64,000 nucleotides of DNA. Origin: Planctomycetota bacterium. GTDB lineage: Bacteria > Planctomycetota > UBA11346. Numbering within the stretch: position 1 is the stretch's first letter; every line of letters begins with the position of its first letter. The DNA lies in the NCBI GenBank assembly GCA_014193115.1, contig BJHQ01000001.1, positions 310,001-374,000 of the forward strand, in the 5' to 3' direction. Made by a program: the position numbers and the translations under genes. This document shows positions 41,863-50,900 of this stretch, in pieces. A model generated the notes under the pieces. That model made no database searches. It had not been told where the DNA came from and worked only from the letters and a program-made list of their open reading frames with translations.

Positions 41863-42145
41863 CGTTTGGCAGTGTCCGAGGCATTGCGGTCCACTGCAAG
41901 GCGAAGCATCCACCGCGCCCATGGCGGCTCCGGGACGCCTGTCGGCGTCGACCGCGCATGGCCAAGATCCCCATCCAGATCAGAGGATTCCCAGTCCGAT
42001 GGCCGGCCAGGAACCCGGCAGCATCCCCGGCACACCGTCTGATCCACCGGGCGGCGCGGCCTTTTCCAATGGCTGGGAGGTGGTCCCGCCGGTCCTAGGG
42101 TCACCTTTCGCCCGTGGCAGCACGGGCCAGCACCCGAGGGTCACC

Positions 42146-43351
42146 ATGCCGAACCGGTTCTCCCTGGCCTCGATCGGCCTGTCGGCCGCCATCTGCATGT
42201 CCGTCGCCGTCGGTTTGCCGACCGGCGGGGCAGCGCTCCAGGCCGGCGAGGACGACAGCCAATACAAGAAGGAACTGGCCGAGCTTGAGGCCCTCACCGT
42301 CAAGCGCGACCTGGAACTGTACGAACTCGAATTCGCTCCGCTGGTGATGGATCGCCTGGTGATCACCGACAAGATCGACGGTGTCCAGGTGGTGAACTTC
42401 GTGGTCTTCCGGATCCGCAACCAGGCCACCGACAGCACCAAGGCGCTCCACCTGAAAGCCAAGGGCTACAACGAGGTCCTGCAGGCGGTGACCACCCAGT
42501 ACGAGATCGCCAAGATCCAGTCCGAGGGCGGCGTGCGTCTGGTGGTGGACGGCGTGGCCGACCCCAAGGACGCGGTGATCCTGGAGCGCCAGGAGTCCAA
42601 GCCGCGCACCCGGACCGTGAACCTGTCGGCGATCGCCTTCGACGAACGCGGCACCCGGATGCGGCTGCTCGACGAGAATCCAGGCAAGGGACCCCAGGAG
42701 GCCTTCGCCTTCCCCGACCTCGGCAACACTCGCCGGGCCTTCGGGTCGACCGGAATCCGCGAAAAAATCGAATCGCTGGTTGGCCGGCGGCTCTACACGC
42801 CCGAGCAGATCCGGACCATGCCACTGCCGCCGTTCGACGGCGTGACCCGCATCGACGCCGCCGATCCCCAGGCAGCCGACGCCGACCGCCATGGTTGGTT
42901 CGTTGGCGAGCTCTATGGGGTGTTCATCTTCGAGCGCCTCGACGACCACGGTCAGGCCCTGACCGTCGAGGTCAGCGGCGTGTCCAACAAATACCGGGTC
43001 CGCCATCCGCCGATCGAACCGGGCAAGGTCGCCAATTACGCTGAGATGCGGGTCGCCCGCCGCACCTATGTGATGGAATACGACTGGAAGGGCGACGAGT
43101 TCTATCGCCAGGACGACAGCTTCGTGCTGCGCCATGCCGGCTGGGCCTGGGTCGACAGCTTCCAGCGCCAGGATCGCCGGGCCGACATGGCCTATGCCAA
43201 GTTCTTCCTCGACAACATCCAGGACGACAAGGGCGACCGCCGGGCCGGGGTCGAGGACGAGTTCTGGGCCTATTACAATCAGGTGCGCAGCAGCCGCGCC
43301 GGCAGCAAGCGGGCCGACGGCCTGCCCGACCTGCAAAAGCTGACCAAGTGA
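42146..43351 (+). CDS. Secreted hypothetical protein, partner of the beta-propeller lipoprotein
   Basis: A 401-residue protein with a signal peptide (LASIGLSAAICMSVAVGLPT, cleavage probably near GGAALQA) and GAGGGT 4 nt before ATG 42146. The mature part starts with a charged helix (KKELAELEALTVKRDLELYE) and then contains strands such as VVNFVVFRIRNQ and HGWFVGELYGVFIFERLDD. I know no family for it. Its stop overlaps a GTG (GTGA) of the next frame and the next gene's likely start is 33 nt downstream, so the two are an operon and probably act together in the periplasm. Confidence 0.78.
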   Translation: MPNRFSLASIGLSAAICMSVAVGLPTGGAALQAGEDDSQYKKELAELEALTVKRDLELYELEFAPLVMDRLVITDKIDGVQVVNFVVFRIRNQATDSTKALHLKAKGYNEVLQAVTTQYEIAKIQSEGGVRLVVDGVADPKDAVILERQESKPRTRTVNLSAIAFDERGTRMRLLDENPGKGPQEAFAFPDLGNTRRAFGSTGIREKIESLVGRRLYTPEQIRTMPLPPFDGVTRIDAADPQAADADRHGWFVGELYGVFIFERLDDHGQALTVEVSGVSNKYRVRHPPIEPGKVANYAEMRVARRTYVMEYDWKGDEFYRQDDSFVLRHAGWAWVDSFQRQDRRADMAYAKFFLDNIQDDKGDRRAGVEDEFWAYYNQVRSSRAGSKRADGLPDLQKLTK

Positions 43352-43383
43352 CCGCCATCCCCGTAGCCGCACCGGAGCTTCCC

Positions 43384-45060
43384 GTGATCCGCACCGCCGG
43401 TCCCGTCTGCTCACTGACCTGCACGATCCTGGCCCTGGCGGTCACCGGCTGCGGCCGAGACGAACCCGCGCCGGCGCCTGGCACGTCCACCACCAAAGGC
43501 GGCCTCACCGGCGCGACCACCACCAGCACCAGCGCAGACGGCAAATCCACGACCGAAACCCGCATCGGCTCTGGCGGCGTGGCCGTGACCCGGCGCAGCA
43601 CCAGCGATGCGTTCGTCATCCATGATTTCCGGGACAAGCCCGACGCGGCGCAGACTGGGACCGGGACCAAGCCAGCCGGCCAGGGCCGGGCTGCGGCCGA
43701 CGCCGCTCTCCGATCCGTCCCCAGCGGCTTGCTCCTGGCCGACCATGGCTTCGAGCGCAATTGGGAAGTCGAGCTGCCGGGCAAGGTCGAAGGCAGCTGG
43801 ATCCTGCCCGAGCTGCCCGAGCTGCTGTTCGTCCAGATCGCACCGACCCACGCCATCCTCGCCATCGATGCGATGAGCGGCGCCGCCCGCTGGTCCACCG
43901 TGCCCCTGAACAAGACGGTGGATCCGCGCCAGCCGCCCTCTGCGGCGCGCACCAGCTTCCGCGTCCAGGGCAAGGGGACCGGCACCTACGCCACGGTGCA
44001 GGAAGACCGCCTGTACGTCATCATTGACGATACCCTGTTCAGCTTCGATGCCGGGATCGACGACGGAGGCGGCCAGATCGTGTGGCGCTACCGCATGCCG
44101 TTCACCCCGTCGGGCGGGCCGCTGGCCACCGGCGGAGATGCCAATCTGCGCCTGTTCCTGCCCGATTTCGACCGGCGGATCCAAGTCCTGACCTCGGTGC
44201 CCCATCCCCGGGTGCTGTGGCAGTACAACCTGCAAGCGCTGCCGGTGCACGCGCCGGTCGAGCGCGATGGCCTGGTCTATCTCGGCGATCAGGGCGGCAC
44301 CATGCGCTGCTTCAAGCTCGACCGCGAACAGGTTTGGGAGTTCCATGCAGGCGGCGCCTTCACCGGCGCGCCGGCGGTGCGCGACCGGGTGCTGTTCGCC
44401 GGTAACGACGACAACATCCTGTGGGCTCTCAGCCGGTTGAGCGGCGACGAACTCGGTCACCTCAATTTCAACGGACCGATCCACCGCGCACCGCTGCTGT
44501 TCAAGTCGGAGCCGCAGCGGGTCTACTGCTTCATCGACGATCCCGATCCCGCGGTTGGCGGCCTGGTCGCAGTGAAGGCCGTGCCCGACTCGATCCCTTT
44601 CACCGAGAAGAAGGACCGCTATCCCCGCGAGGTGGTGCGGATGGCCGTGGAATGGCGGGTGGGCGGACTCGATCGCGCCATCGGTTCGACCCCCGAGCAC
44701 CTGCTGTGCTCCTCGGGCACATCGCTGCTGGTCAGCGCTGTCAACCGCCAATCCGGCGCCATTGATTGGCAGTGGGACCCGATCAACGAACGCAGGGCCG
44801 CTGCCGCAGCCGCCAAGGTCGATCTGAAAGCGATTCCCGAGATCACCCACCTGACCGCATACCACGATGGCCGTGATCTGAACCGCTCGGTGTACTTCGC
44901 CGACGCCAAGGGGCGGCTTAGCGCCTGGCGTCTGTTCGGTTACCGTCCCGGCGACGCCCTGGCCCGACCGTCCGAGGCACCGATCGCCGCCGCACCAGCT
45001 GCCCCCAGCAAGGCGCCGGCGGACAAGGCACCAGCGAAAGCGCCTGCGCCGGCGAAGTGA
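43384..45060 (+). CDS. PQQ-type beta-propeller lipoprotein (BamB-like fold)
   Basis: A 558-residue lipoprotein. From GTG 43384 (GGAG 7 nt upstream) the signal reads MIRTAGPVCSLTCTILALAV followed by TGC, a lipobox. After a Thr/Ser-rich linker come repeated propeller blades: ILAIDAMSGAARWSTVPL, GGQIVWRYRMPF, RDGLVYLGDQGGTMRCFKL, DRVLFAGNDDNILWALSRLS and GAIDWQWDP, similar to PQQ-like WD repeats of BamB. The C-terminus is an Ala/Pro/Lys tail. A GTG at 43348 overlapping the upstream stop is possible but spoils the signal peptide. It probably works as an envelope scaffold with the preceding protein. Confidence 0.85.
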   Translation: MIRTAGPVCSLTCTILALAVTGCGRDEPAPAPGTSTTKGGLTGATTTSTSADGKSTTETRIGSGGVAVTRRSTSDAFVIHDFRDKPDAAQTGTGTKPAGQGRAAADAALRSVPSGLLLADHGFERNWEVELPGKVEGSWILPELPELLFVQIAPTHAILAIDAMSGAARWSTVPLNKTVDPRQPPSAARTSFRVQGKGTGTYATVQEDRLYVIIDDTLFSFDAGIDDGGGQIVWRYRMPFTPSGGPLATGGDANLRLFLPDFDRRIQVLTSVPHPRVLWQYNLQALPVHAPVERDGLVYLGDQGGTMRCFKLDREQVWEFHAGGAFTGAPAVRDRVLFAGNDDNILWALSRLSGDELGHLNFNGPIHRAPLLFKSEPQRVYCFIDDPDPAVGGLVAVKAVPDSIPFTEKKDRYPREVVRMAVEWRVGGLDRAIGSTPEHLLCSSGTSLLVSAVNRQSGAIDWQWDPINERRAAAAAAKVDLKAIPEITHLTAYHDGRDLNRSVYFADAKGRLSAWRLFGYRPGDALARPSEAPIAAAPAAPSKAPADKAPAKAPAPAK

Positions 45061-45214
45061 TGCCGCTGGCCGGTCGCCTCCATGGTGCCGCTGGCAGGCT
45101 TGGTAATCCTAGCGGAGCGAATGATGGTGAAGGGTGGCGTCCCGCTCAAGCAGGTGAAAGTCATGTCGACGATTCGTTTCCCGGCGCCGAGGGGGCACAA
45201 TTGCCGAGAAAACT

Positions 45215-45673
45215 ATGAGACTGGCGGTATTTAAACCAGGGTTGGTCTTTTCATCGCTTCTTATTTTCTTGGTCTCCCTCCACGCAGCAGAGGATGCCGA
45301 TGGATCAATGGTGTTCAGGGTATCAACTGGCGACGATTACGATAAACTAGAAAAATCCATAGCTGATCAAAATATGACAATTGGCCGGTTGCCGCTGAAT
45401 ATAGAAGGGCCAGCAGGCGTCTCTTTGAAGTCGATGGTGTTGGAAAATGGGAGTACCTGGCTGTGTATTTCGGTTAAAAACGACAGCCGGATCATAGATC
45501 GACTCGAGTTGATCATTATGGACCAGCGCGTTGCGGCGCAGTTTCCACAACCAACCGATTCATATATTTTCCGTCCTATTCGCAGTATTTCCCTTTACAG
45601 AGGTGGTGAATATTCTGTTCGATTTACGACATACGAAAAACTGGGGCTGAAACAGGAAAACCACCGTAATTGA
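45215..45673 (+). CDS. Small secreted protein, AT-rich island
   Basis: A 152-residue protein with a signal peptide (MRLAVFKPGLVFSSLLIFLV, cleavage after LHA). The rest alternates strands (MVLENGSTWLCISVKNDS, ISLYRGGEYSVRFTTYE) and may be an Ig-like or lipocalin-like sandwich; no family is recognised. GC content drops sharply at about 45200. It is the first of five small exported or membrane genes in one direction, with gaps of 100-340 bp. Confidence 0.65.
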   Translation: MRLAVFKPGLVFSSLLIFLVSLHAAEDADGSMVFRVSTGDDYDKLEKSIADQNMTIGRLPLNIEGPAGVSLKSMVLENGSTWLCISVKNDSRIIDRLELIIMDQRVAAQFPQPTDSYIFRPIRSISLYRGGEYSVRFTTYEKLGLKQENHRN

Positions 45674-45714
45674 ATGCGAAAATTGAATACGAGGAGAGGC
45701 GGTGAAGACGTGCG

Positions 45715-45765
45715 GCCGCGTAAATCGCCCGCAAGGAGTGTATGGAAGAGCTGCGAGAATGTGAT
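45715..45765. repeat. Imperfect direct repeat, copy A
   Basis: The stretch GCGTAAATCGCCCGCAAGGA followed by GTGTATGGAAGAGC and TGCGA recurs in altered form at 46985-47030 (GCGTAAATCAGCCGAAAGGA, CGGAAGAGC, GTGCGA). Both copies sit in GC-rich leaders between the AT-rich genes. They suggest that gene-plus-leader units were duplicated, or that the same element inserted twice. Confidence 0.5.
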
Positions 45766-45859
45766 GGAGCGGATTGCATCTTTTCGGCATGATCGGCGGA
45801 CAGGAATAGCGCCAAGTGGGAATGAGGTCAAAAAATTCGCCGCAGAAAGGCTGAATCAC

Positions 45860-46384
45860 ATGGGCAAGGCGATTTTCACGTATTTTATGTCCATACTGTT
45901 AAGTCATGTTCTTTGCATGGAGGCGACAAACGTAGCGCAGGGCCAATGTCGGGAACAGATGCTCATCATTTCCGGCATAGATGACGCAGGCTGTCTGCAA
46001 GCTCTGATTTCTGATAAGTTGGGGAATACATGGCCTGTTCGATTCAAGTACGATAAACTTGTATCATTTGTTGCCGGGGGAGATCGAGACGCCACGAGCT
46101 TGTTGATGAAAAGAAAGAGAATTGGAGGACTGATTGAGTTGATTGTATCATCATCGCCAGGAATGGAGGGCGATAGCTCACTCTTTAAATGCAGTGTGAG
46201 TTGGACTGTTCTGGCAACAGAGAATAGGGACCCTCGGGTGAAGCTTGTCGAAGGGAAATACATTGACTTTAGTGATGGGAGCGTCGTTGTTGACACGGTA
46301 GTGCTAATGTTACGACATAAGACCATGAAACTAGACGATGTATTGATGCGTGTTGATCATCTTCAGGCCCCGCTTCGCCCATAA
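45860..46384 (+). CDS. Small secreted protein, AT-rich island
   Basis: From ATG 45860 (AAAGG about 10 nt upstream) this gives 174 residues with a signal-like N-terminus (MGKAIFTYFMSILLSHVLCM). The mature part contains two Cys-bearing strands and a long beta-rich region (GLIELIVSSSPG, CSVSWTVLATENRDPRVKL, SVVVDTVVLMLRHK). No homologous family is recognised. The frame is open to 45674 but the upstream codons overlap the GC-rich repeat leader. It resembles the neighbouring small exported genes in base composition. Confidence 0.58.
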   Translation: MGKAIFTYFMSILLSHVLCMEATNVAQGQCREQMLIISGIDDAGCLQALISDKLGNTWPVRFKYDKLVSFVAGGDRDATSLLMKRKRIGGLIELIVSSSPGMEGDSSLFKCSVSWTVLATENRDPRVKLVEGKYIDFSDGSVVVDTVVLMLRHKTMKLDDVLMRVDHLQAPLRP

Positions 46385-46511
46385 ACTGAAGCAGAAAGGC
46401 ATTGCTCATTCCCGGGTTTTGTGCACCAGCGGTTTTGGCGCCGGTGGTGGCCCCGACCGAAAGTGACAAGGTCAGCGCAGGATATGCAAACACAACGCTC
46501 AGGGGATGACT

Positions 46512-46943
46512 ATGCGATATCACGAATTAAAAATAGTATGCTTAGGTATCTTGTTGTGTGGCTGCCTTGGTCGGTCGGAACGACAAGATTCAAGTGACCA
46601 AGGGACTCTCTTTATTGGAGATTACTCATTGCATATTCAAATTGACAAGCAGCGGGAAATGAATAATAGATCATGTGTGACATTTTCTACAAAAGATTCC
46701 TTGAACATTGACTGGGATAAACACGAATATCGAGCAGAATCGATAGAGGTTTCAATTCGTGGAAAAATAATGGCTTTTGGAAAACACACTGTCTATTTTA
46801 GCGAAACCGTGACTGTGGTAATTCGAATCGATGAAAAGGGCGCTTTTATTACTTGCGATAATCCAAATGAAAATGAAATTCCGGACACGGTGCAAAATGA
46901 ATTGCGAACAAAAAAGAGCTTGAAAATAATTATTAAAAAATAG
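46512..46943 (+). CDS. Small lipoprotein, AT-rich island
   Basis: A 143-residue lipoprotein. The signal is MRYHELKIVCLGILLCGC, with the lipobox LLCGC at residues 14-18, then a hydrophilic beta-rich domain (GTLFIGDYSLHIQID, TVYFSETVTVVIRI) and a Lys-rich tail (KKSLKIIIKK). CAGGGG 6-7 nt upstream supports ATG 46512 over 46506. The function is unknown. It is strongly AT-rich. Confidence 0.7.
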   Translation: MRYHELKIVCLGILLCGCLGRSERQDSSDQGTLFIGDYSLHIQIDKQREMNNRSCVTFSTKDSLNIDWDKHEYRAESIEVSIRGKIMAFGKHTVYFSETVTVVIRIDEKGAFITCDNPNENEIPDTVQNELRTKKSLKIIIKK

Positions 46944-47280
46944 CATGCTCAAATGAAACCCGACGACCAGGACAGACCTGCGCCTGCGTAAATCAGCCGA
47001 AAGGAACGGACGGAAGAGCGTGCGATGAGCGACGCGCTGTCCACAACGTTCCCGAGTCTTGTGGTTGGCATCGTGAAGCGCCATCCGAAGCGTTTGCAGG
47101 GGTATCGATGTGCACGGGCATGAGCAATGTAACGGCCAAGTCGGTTCCCCCGTTACTCTGCTGATGCGCTCCGCCGCCGGGCCTCGTCGCAAGTGTTCCG
47201 TGGCGCGGGGCATGGTTCCTCCTGGAAACGTCGAAATGACGAATTATACCGTGGCTACCGAAGAACGGGATGAACTCCTC
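46944..47280. other. GC-rich leader between AT-rich genes, with direct repeat copy B
   Basis: This 337-bp stretch switches back to GC-rich sequence and contains the second copy of the repeat (about 46985-47030). The frame of the next gene is open from 47110 but its early residues (HGHEQCNGQVG onward) look non-coding. I see no other gene. Confidence 0.45.
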
Positions 47281-47709
47281 ATGAGCGACAGGCTTCTCCG
47301 GCGCTATGTGATGGCTAACAGCCTATTCGCCAATGGGACAGGCCGTGGGAATTATTTCATGATTCTGATTTTTCTGTGTTTCTTTGTGGTACTATTTGGT
47401 GTTGAAAACACAGGCAGGATTGCCGTTGGTCAGGATATTATAAAGTGCCGAGAGCTCATGAAGAACTTTGGGAATGGAGGCATTTTATTAGAATTTGAGT
47501 TAACGCGTCCGGAGAGGGATGTAAATATGTGGCGCGTAGGGGATGGTATCATTATTGCCATTTATGGAACCCAAGATAATATTATAACTTCAATATATTT
47601 TTATATCTCCGATGGCAAGCCGAAAGGGGAAAGTTATTCAAAATTTTTCAATGTAAGTGAATATGAGCCTGCGTCAAATAAAATAACCCTCTTGTTAACC
47701 GGACGATAA
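47281..47709 (+). CDS. Small membrane or secreted protein, AT-rich island
   Basis: From ATG 47281 this gives 142 residues. A hydrophobic segment (YFMILIFLCFFVVLFGV, about residues 26-42) is followed by a soluble beta-rich domain (GGILLEFELTRPERDVN, GDGIIIAIYGTQDN, SIYFYISDGKPKG). ATG 47359, with GGGA 8 nt upstream, would make the hydrophobic stretch an N-terminal signal and is an equally good start. No family is recognised. The soluble part loosely resembles those of its neighbours in length and composition. Confidence 0.55.
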   Translation: MSDRLLRRYVMANSLFANGTGRGNYFMILIFLCFFVVLFGVENTGRIAVGQDIIKCRELMKNFGNGGILLEFELTRPERDVNMWRVGDGIIIAIYGTQDNIITSIYFYISDGKPKGESYSKFFNVSEYEPASNKITLLLTGR

Positions 47710-47804
47710 CATGGCGGGGGCCTGGATTTCCGCCCAATCTTGATACTCGGCAAGGTGATGAATTATTTATCATGACTATTCAATATATCAAAGCAGGGAA
47801 CATA

Positions 47805-48068
47805 ATGCCATCAAATCGATCCGTCCTCTTCCCCCTTTCTGCGATTACGTTTATCGTCTTCTGCGTTGGGATTGTGTCCGTTGAGCTATACATTGCATTC
47901 GTGGAAAGACTTGGCGGAGGCTACAGTCTGGATTCAAGGGGGAATCTCATCGGACAATCTTTTTATGTTTACACTGTCATTTGCGTCAAGAAAGTTCTTT
48001 ATGTTTTTATAATTATCGCGGGAACTTGCGCCGGGTGCCTTTGGCTTGATAAACATAAGCAATCATAG
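47805..48068 (+). CDS. Small two-span membrane protein, AT-rich island
   Basis: An 87-residue protein with two predicted membrane helices: LFPLSAITFIVFCVGIVSVE (about residues 8-27) and VLYVFIIIAGTCAGCLWL (about 64-81), joined by a short polar loop. AGGGA 6 nt upstream of ATG 47805 favours this start over ATG 47772. The function is unknown. It closes the AT-rich island just before the tRNA pair. Confidence 0.6.
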   Translation: MPSNRSVLFPLSAITFIVFCVGIVSVELYIAFVERLGGGYSLDSRGNLIGQSFYVYTVICVKKVLYVFIIIAGTCAGCLWLDKHKQS

Positions 48069-48283
48069 TGACCGGAGAAGGAAACCGTGTAAGCATGATG
48101 CCAAGGGAAAAACAGCAGAGACGAGGACTGGCCAGTGGATCAACTGCCTCCACTCGGCGCCACCGTCCCCACTCGGCACCATCGGAACATTGGCCTCTCG
48201 TTCCTGGATGGCGTTTCTCTCCGACTGTGCGAAATCGTGCGCGCCGGCGTCGTTCGTGTGTTTTCGTCGATCCCAGTAAATGA

Positions 48284-48311
48284 AAAACCCCAGGCGTTGA
48301 CCTGGGGTTTT
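48284..48311 (-). terminator. Intrinsic terminator after the tRNA genes
   Basis: AAAACCCCAGG and CCTGGGGTTTT form a perfect 11-bp stem with a 6-nt loop, ending in a T-run on either strand. It lies 4 nt beyond the CCA end of tRNA-Asp on the minus strand. As a symmetric hairpin it may also stop plus-strand transcription leaving the AT-rich island. Confidence 0.85.
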
Positions 48312-48314
48312 CAT

Positions 48315-48391
48315 TGGCGACCTGGATGGGACTTGAACCCACGACCTCAGCCGTGACAGGGCTGCGCTCTAACCAACTGAGCTACCAGGCC
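48315..48391 (-). tRNA. tRNA-Asp (anticodon GTC)
   Basis: Read on the minus strand, the 77-nt gene has the acceptor stem GGCCTGG paired with CCAGGTC (one G-U), a normal D arm (GCTCAGTTGGTTAGAGC), the anticodon stem CAGCC/GGCTG around the loop CTGTCAC, and the T arm GTGGGTTCAAGTCCCAT. The discriminator base is G, as expected for Asp, and CCA is encoded. tRNA-Val lies 35 nt upstream, so the two are probably one transcript ending at the terminator. Confidence 0.97.
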
Positions 48392-48426
48392 ATTTCGTAC
48401 GTTCCGACTTGTCCGCAAACAACCGC

Positions 48427-48503
48427 TGGTGGGCGATGAGGGAGTCGAACCCCCGACATCCTCCGTGTAAAGGAGGCGCTCTGGCCAGCTGAGCTAATCG
48501 CCC
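48427..48503 (-). tRNA. tRNA-Val (anticodon TAC)
   Basis: Minus-strand 77-nt gene: acceptor GGGCGAT paired with ATCGCCC, D arm GCTCAGCTGGCCAGAGC, anticodon stem CCTCC/GGAGG around the loop TTTACAC, T arm with GGTTCGACTCC, discriminator A and encoded CCA. It is the first gene of the tRNA pair. The 218 bp upstream, to the coiled-coil gene, should hold both divergent promoters; I see no clear -35/-10 pair. Confidence 0.97.
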
Positions 48504-48721
48504 GTCGCCCGTGTCTCGCCCAGCCCTTCGCTCCGGCATACCAGTGCGAACGTGGGGCGGAATCTTGCGTGGACCGGGTGGTCTGCAAGGGGGAAAACGG
48601 CGACGTTCCTGACTGCGGTGTGCTCTGTGTTCACCAGCGGTGGGTCCACCTTGACCTCGTCGTGCCCGCTGCCTACTGAGATGACGCCGCTGGCAGGCCG
48701 CCGGCGCCGGGAGGACGCCGC

Positions 48722-50695
48722 GTGGGGGCAGGTGACTACGTGCGCGTCGCCGATGGGCGGTCGATCTGCCGGGTGCAGGATTCCGCCGCCGGCGCCGTCG
48801 ATCTGGCGGTGCTTGAGCTGAGCCTGCTTGGCGGGCTGATCGGCAAGGATTCCTCAGGAAAATTCGCGCCCCAACCAGGTGCGTATCTCGATTGCACCCT
48901 GGCTTTGACCAAGATCGCCCCGCGTCAGGTCTTTGCCACCGTGGCCGCTGTCACCGAGCGCGGCATCACCGTCCGCTGGACCCATCTCGAACCGGGGGAC
49001 GAGGCCAAGATCAAGTCGATCATCACGGCCTACAAAGAGCTCGCTGCCAAGCGCGAGAGCGCCTCAGGCGGTGCTGGCGTCGGCGAGTCCGGCGGAACCA
49101 GACGGGTTATTCGCCCCACCGGCCCGCCACCCGGTGATTCGGTGGCGGTCGGCGATGGGTCGAGGGTCGAACCGGGCAAAGCCAGACCCGAGTCCACCGT
49201 TTCCGAGCGGGTTGGGACCCGCCGGGTGCTCAAAGCGTCGGGATCCCACGACAAGCTCGTGGATGAACCCGGACCGCAAACCCTGCCGGTACCAGCCGGA
49301 GACGAATCCGGCAACCGGCCGGTGGTCCTGACCACGACCGACCGTTTCGCCAAGCTGAGCGAGGTACCCGCCGGAGCGCCCGCCACGCCGTCCGTCGGCA
49401 CCCCAGCCGCGGCGCTTGAGCGGAAGGACGGTGGAGGCGGCGCCGCGCCAACGACGGCCGCCGCCGGTGCGCCGGCGACGGCCCGCGTGCCTGCCACGCC
49501 CAGCGGCGGTGCCACCCCCAGCGGCGGCGCCCCGCAGACCGGGCGGATGGTCAGCAGCGATGGCCGGATGGACATCGGCGCGTCGATCCGTTCGCGGTCC
49601 AAGACGGTGATGGCCTCGGAGCTCGCCGCCCGCCATGAAAAGGTGCGGGTGCTGAACCTGAGCACCATCAAACAGCTGATCCAGGAGGCGGTGGAGGAGG
49701 CGGCAAGCCATCTCACCCGGGCCCTGGGCGAGGCCGAGCGCAAGCGCCTCCTCGAAGAAGCCGAAGAGGGCTTCAAAGAGCGGCTCAAGGCCTTCCAGCT
49801 CGAAAAAGCCAGCGCCGAGGAGCGCACCAAGGAGCTCGGCGAACAGCTCAAGATCGCACAGGATCTGCTCAATCAGGAGCGCAAGCGCTCGATCAAGGCC
49901 GACCAGTTCACGGTTTCGGACCAGGGCCTGGTCGAGATCGACCAGCGCATGGCCAAGACCCTTGAGCGGATGCTGTCCAAGGGCGGGGTCGATGCCGAGA
50001 CCGAGGCCCAGCTGCGCACCCTGGTGGCCACGGTCCTGGACAGCGAACGCGAAAAAATCAAGAAGAAAGAGCTGGAAGCGCAGAACAGCAAGATCGATCT
50101 GCTCGAAAAGAAGATCAAGCGCCTGGCCCACAGCCTCGAGGACACCGAACGCCAGCGCGACGAATACCAGTCGATGTTGTCAGAGATGGACAAGGCGGGC
50201 GGTGGGCTGCGCAACATCATGCAGGCCGGGATCAAGGGCGACGATCCCAACAAGGGACGCAAGCTGAACCTGATGAAGACCATCCTGGAAGAGAACCGGG
50301 CGCTGCGCGAAAAGCTCGGGATCAAGCTCAACCAGGTCTCGGAAATGGTCGAGCAAGCGGCCAAGGACGCCGGGGTGATGACCGAGAAGGAAGTCGCCGA
50401 GTCGCAAAACATCGAGAGGGCATCGACGGTCCAGGTCAGCGAAACGCTGCCCGCGTTGGGCGATGCCGCGACCGCGGCGCCCACCGCGGACGCAGACGCG
50501 GCTGCTGTCGAGAGCCCCGCCAAGCCCGAAGGCGCCGAGCCCGACCCGCCGCCCGAGCCCGAGATCAACCCTGACGACCTGCCCTGGGAGGCTGCGCCGC
50601 TGACCTTCGCCGGCGGCGAGAATGAGCACGGGGTGAAGAAGATGGCGATTGCCAATCCCCTCGACTTCACCCCGCCGCCACTGGAAAAATCGTGA
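48722..50695 (+). CDS. Large coiled-coil protein encoded before the MamK-like actin
   Basis: A 657-residue cytosolic protein starting at GTG 48722 with GGAGG 7 nt upstream. Residues 1-110 form a small beta-rich domain (DYVRVADGRSICRVQD, VFATVAAVTERGITVRW, HLEPGDEAKIKSIITAYKEL) with a PilZ-like flavour, but the PilZ RxxxR and D/NxSxxG residues are not seen. A disordered Pro/Ala/Gly region (about 115-290) follows, then about 260 residues of heptad coiled coil (about 300-560, for example KRLLEEAEEGFKERLKAFQL and KKKELEAQNSKIDLLEKKIK), and an acidic Pro-rich tail. The actin-like gene follows 205 nt downstream on the same strand, so it may be a filament-binding or scaffold partner; that is inference. 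Confidence 0.75.
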   Translation: MGAGDYVRVADGRSICRVQDSAAGAVDLAVLELSLLGGLIGKDSSGKFAPQPGAYLDCTLALTKIAPRQVFATVAAVTERGITVRWTHLEPGDEAKIKSIITAYKELAAKRESASGGAGVGESGGTRRVIRPTGPPPGDSVAVGDGSRVEPGKARPESTVSERVGTRRVLKASGSHDKLVDEPGPQTLPVPAGDESGNRPVVLTTTDRFAKLSEVPAGAPATPSVGTPAAALERKDGGGGAAPTTAAAGAPATARVPATPSGGATPSGGAPQTGRMVSSDGRMDIGASIRSRSKTVMASELAARHEKVRVLNLSTIKQLIQEAVEEAASHLTRALGEAERKRLLEEAEEGFKERLKAFQLEKASAEERTKELGEQLKIAQDLLNQERKRSIKADQFTVSDQGLVEIDQRMAKTLERMLSKGGVDAETEAQLRTLVATVLDSEREKIKKKELEAQNSKIDLLEKKIKRLAHSLEDTERQRDEYQSMLSEMDKAGGGLRNIMQAGIKGDDPNKGRKLNLMKTILEENRALREKLGIKLNQVSEMVEQAAKDAGVMTEKEVAESQNIERASTVQVSETLPALGDAATAAPTADADAAAVESPAKPEGAEPDPPPEPEINPDDLPWEAAPLTFAGGENEHGVKKMAIANPLDFTPPPLEKS

Positions 50696-50900
50696 GCCTG
50701 CGCCGTTGTAGGCCGGTGATGGGTCCGGCCCTACCGGGCCGGGTTCTGAACCGAACCCTTGCTCGATCTTCATCTCACCCACAGGCGGCATCCGGACAGC
50801 CGGTTGCCCGCCGCGTGTCACCGACCGGCACACCGCCGGCCTTCACCACCGGTTGCCGCTTCCGCGGCAGCCTCTGACCTGCCCAGCAGGAGCCCAACGC

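Noticed and set aside
48069..48282. Short ORFs between the AT-rich island and the terminator
   Set aside because: All are under 80 codons, overlap each other in different frames and lack ribosome-binding sites.
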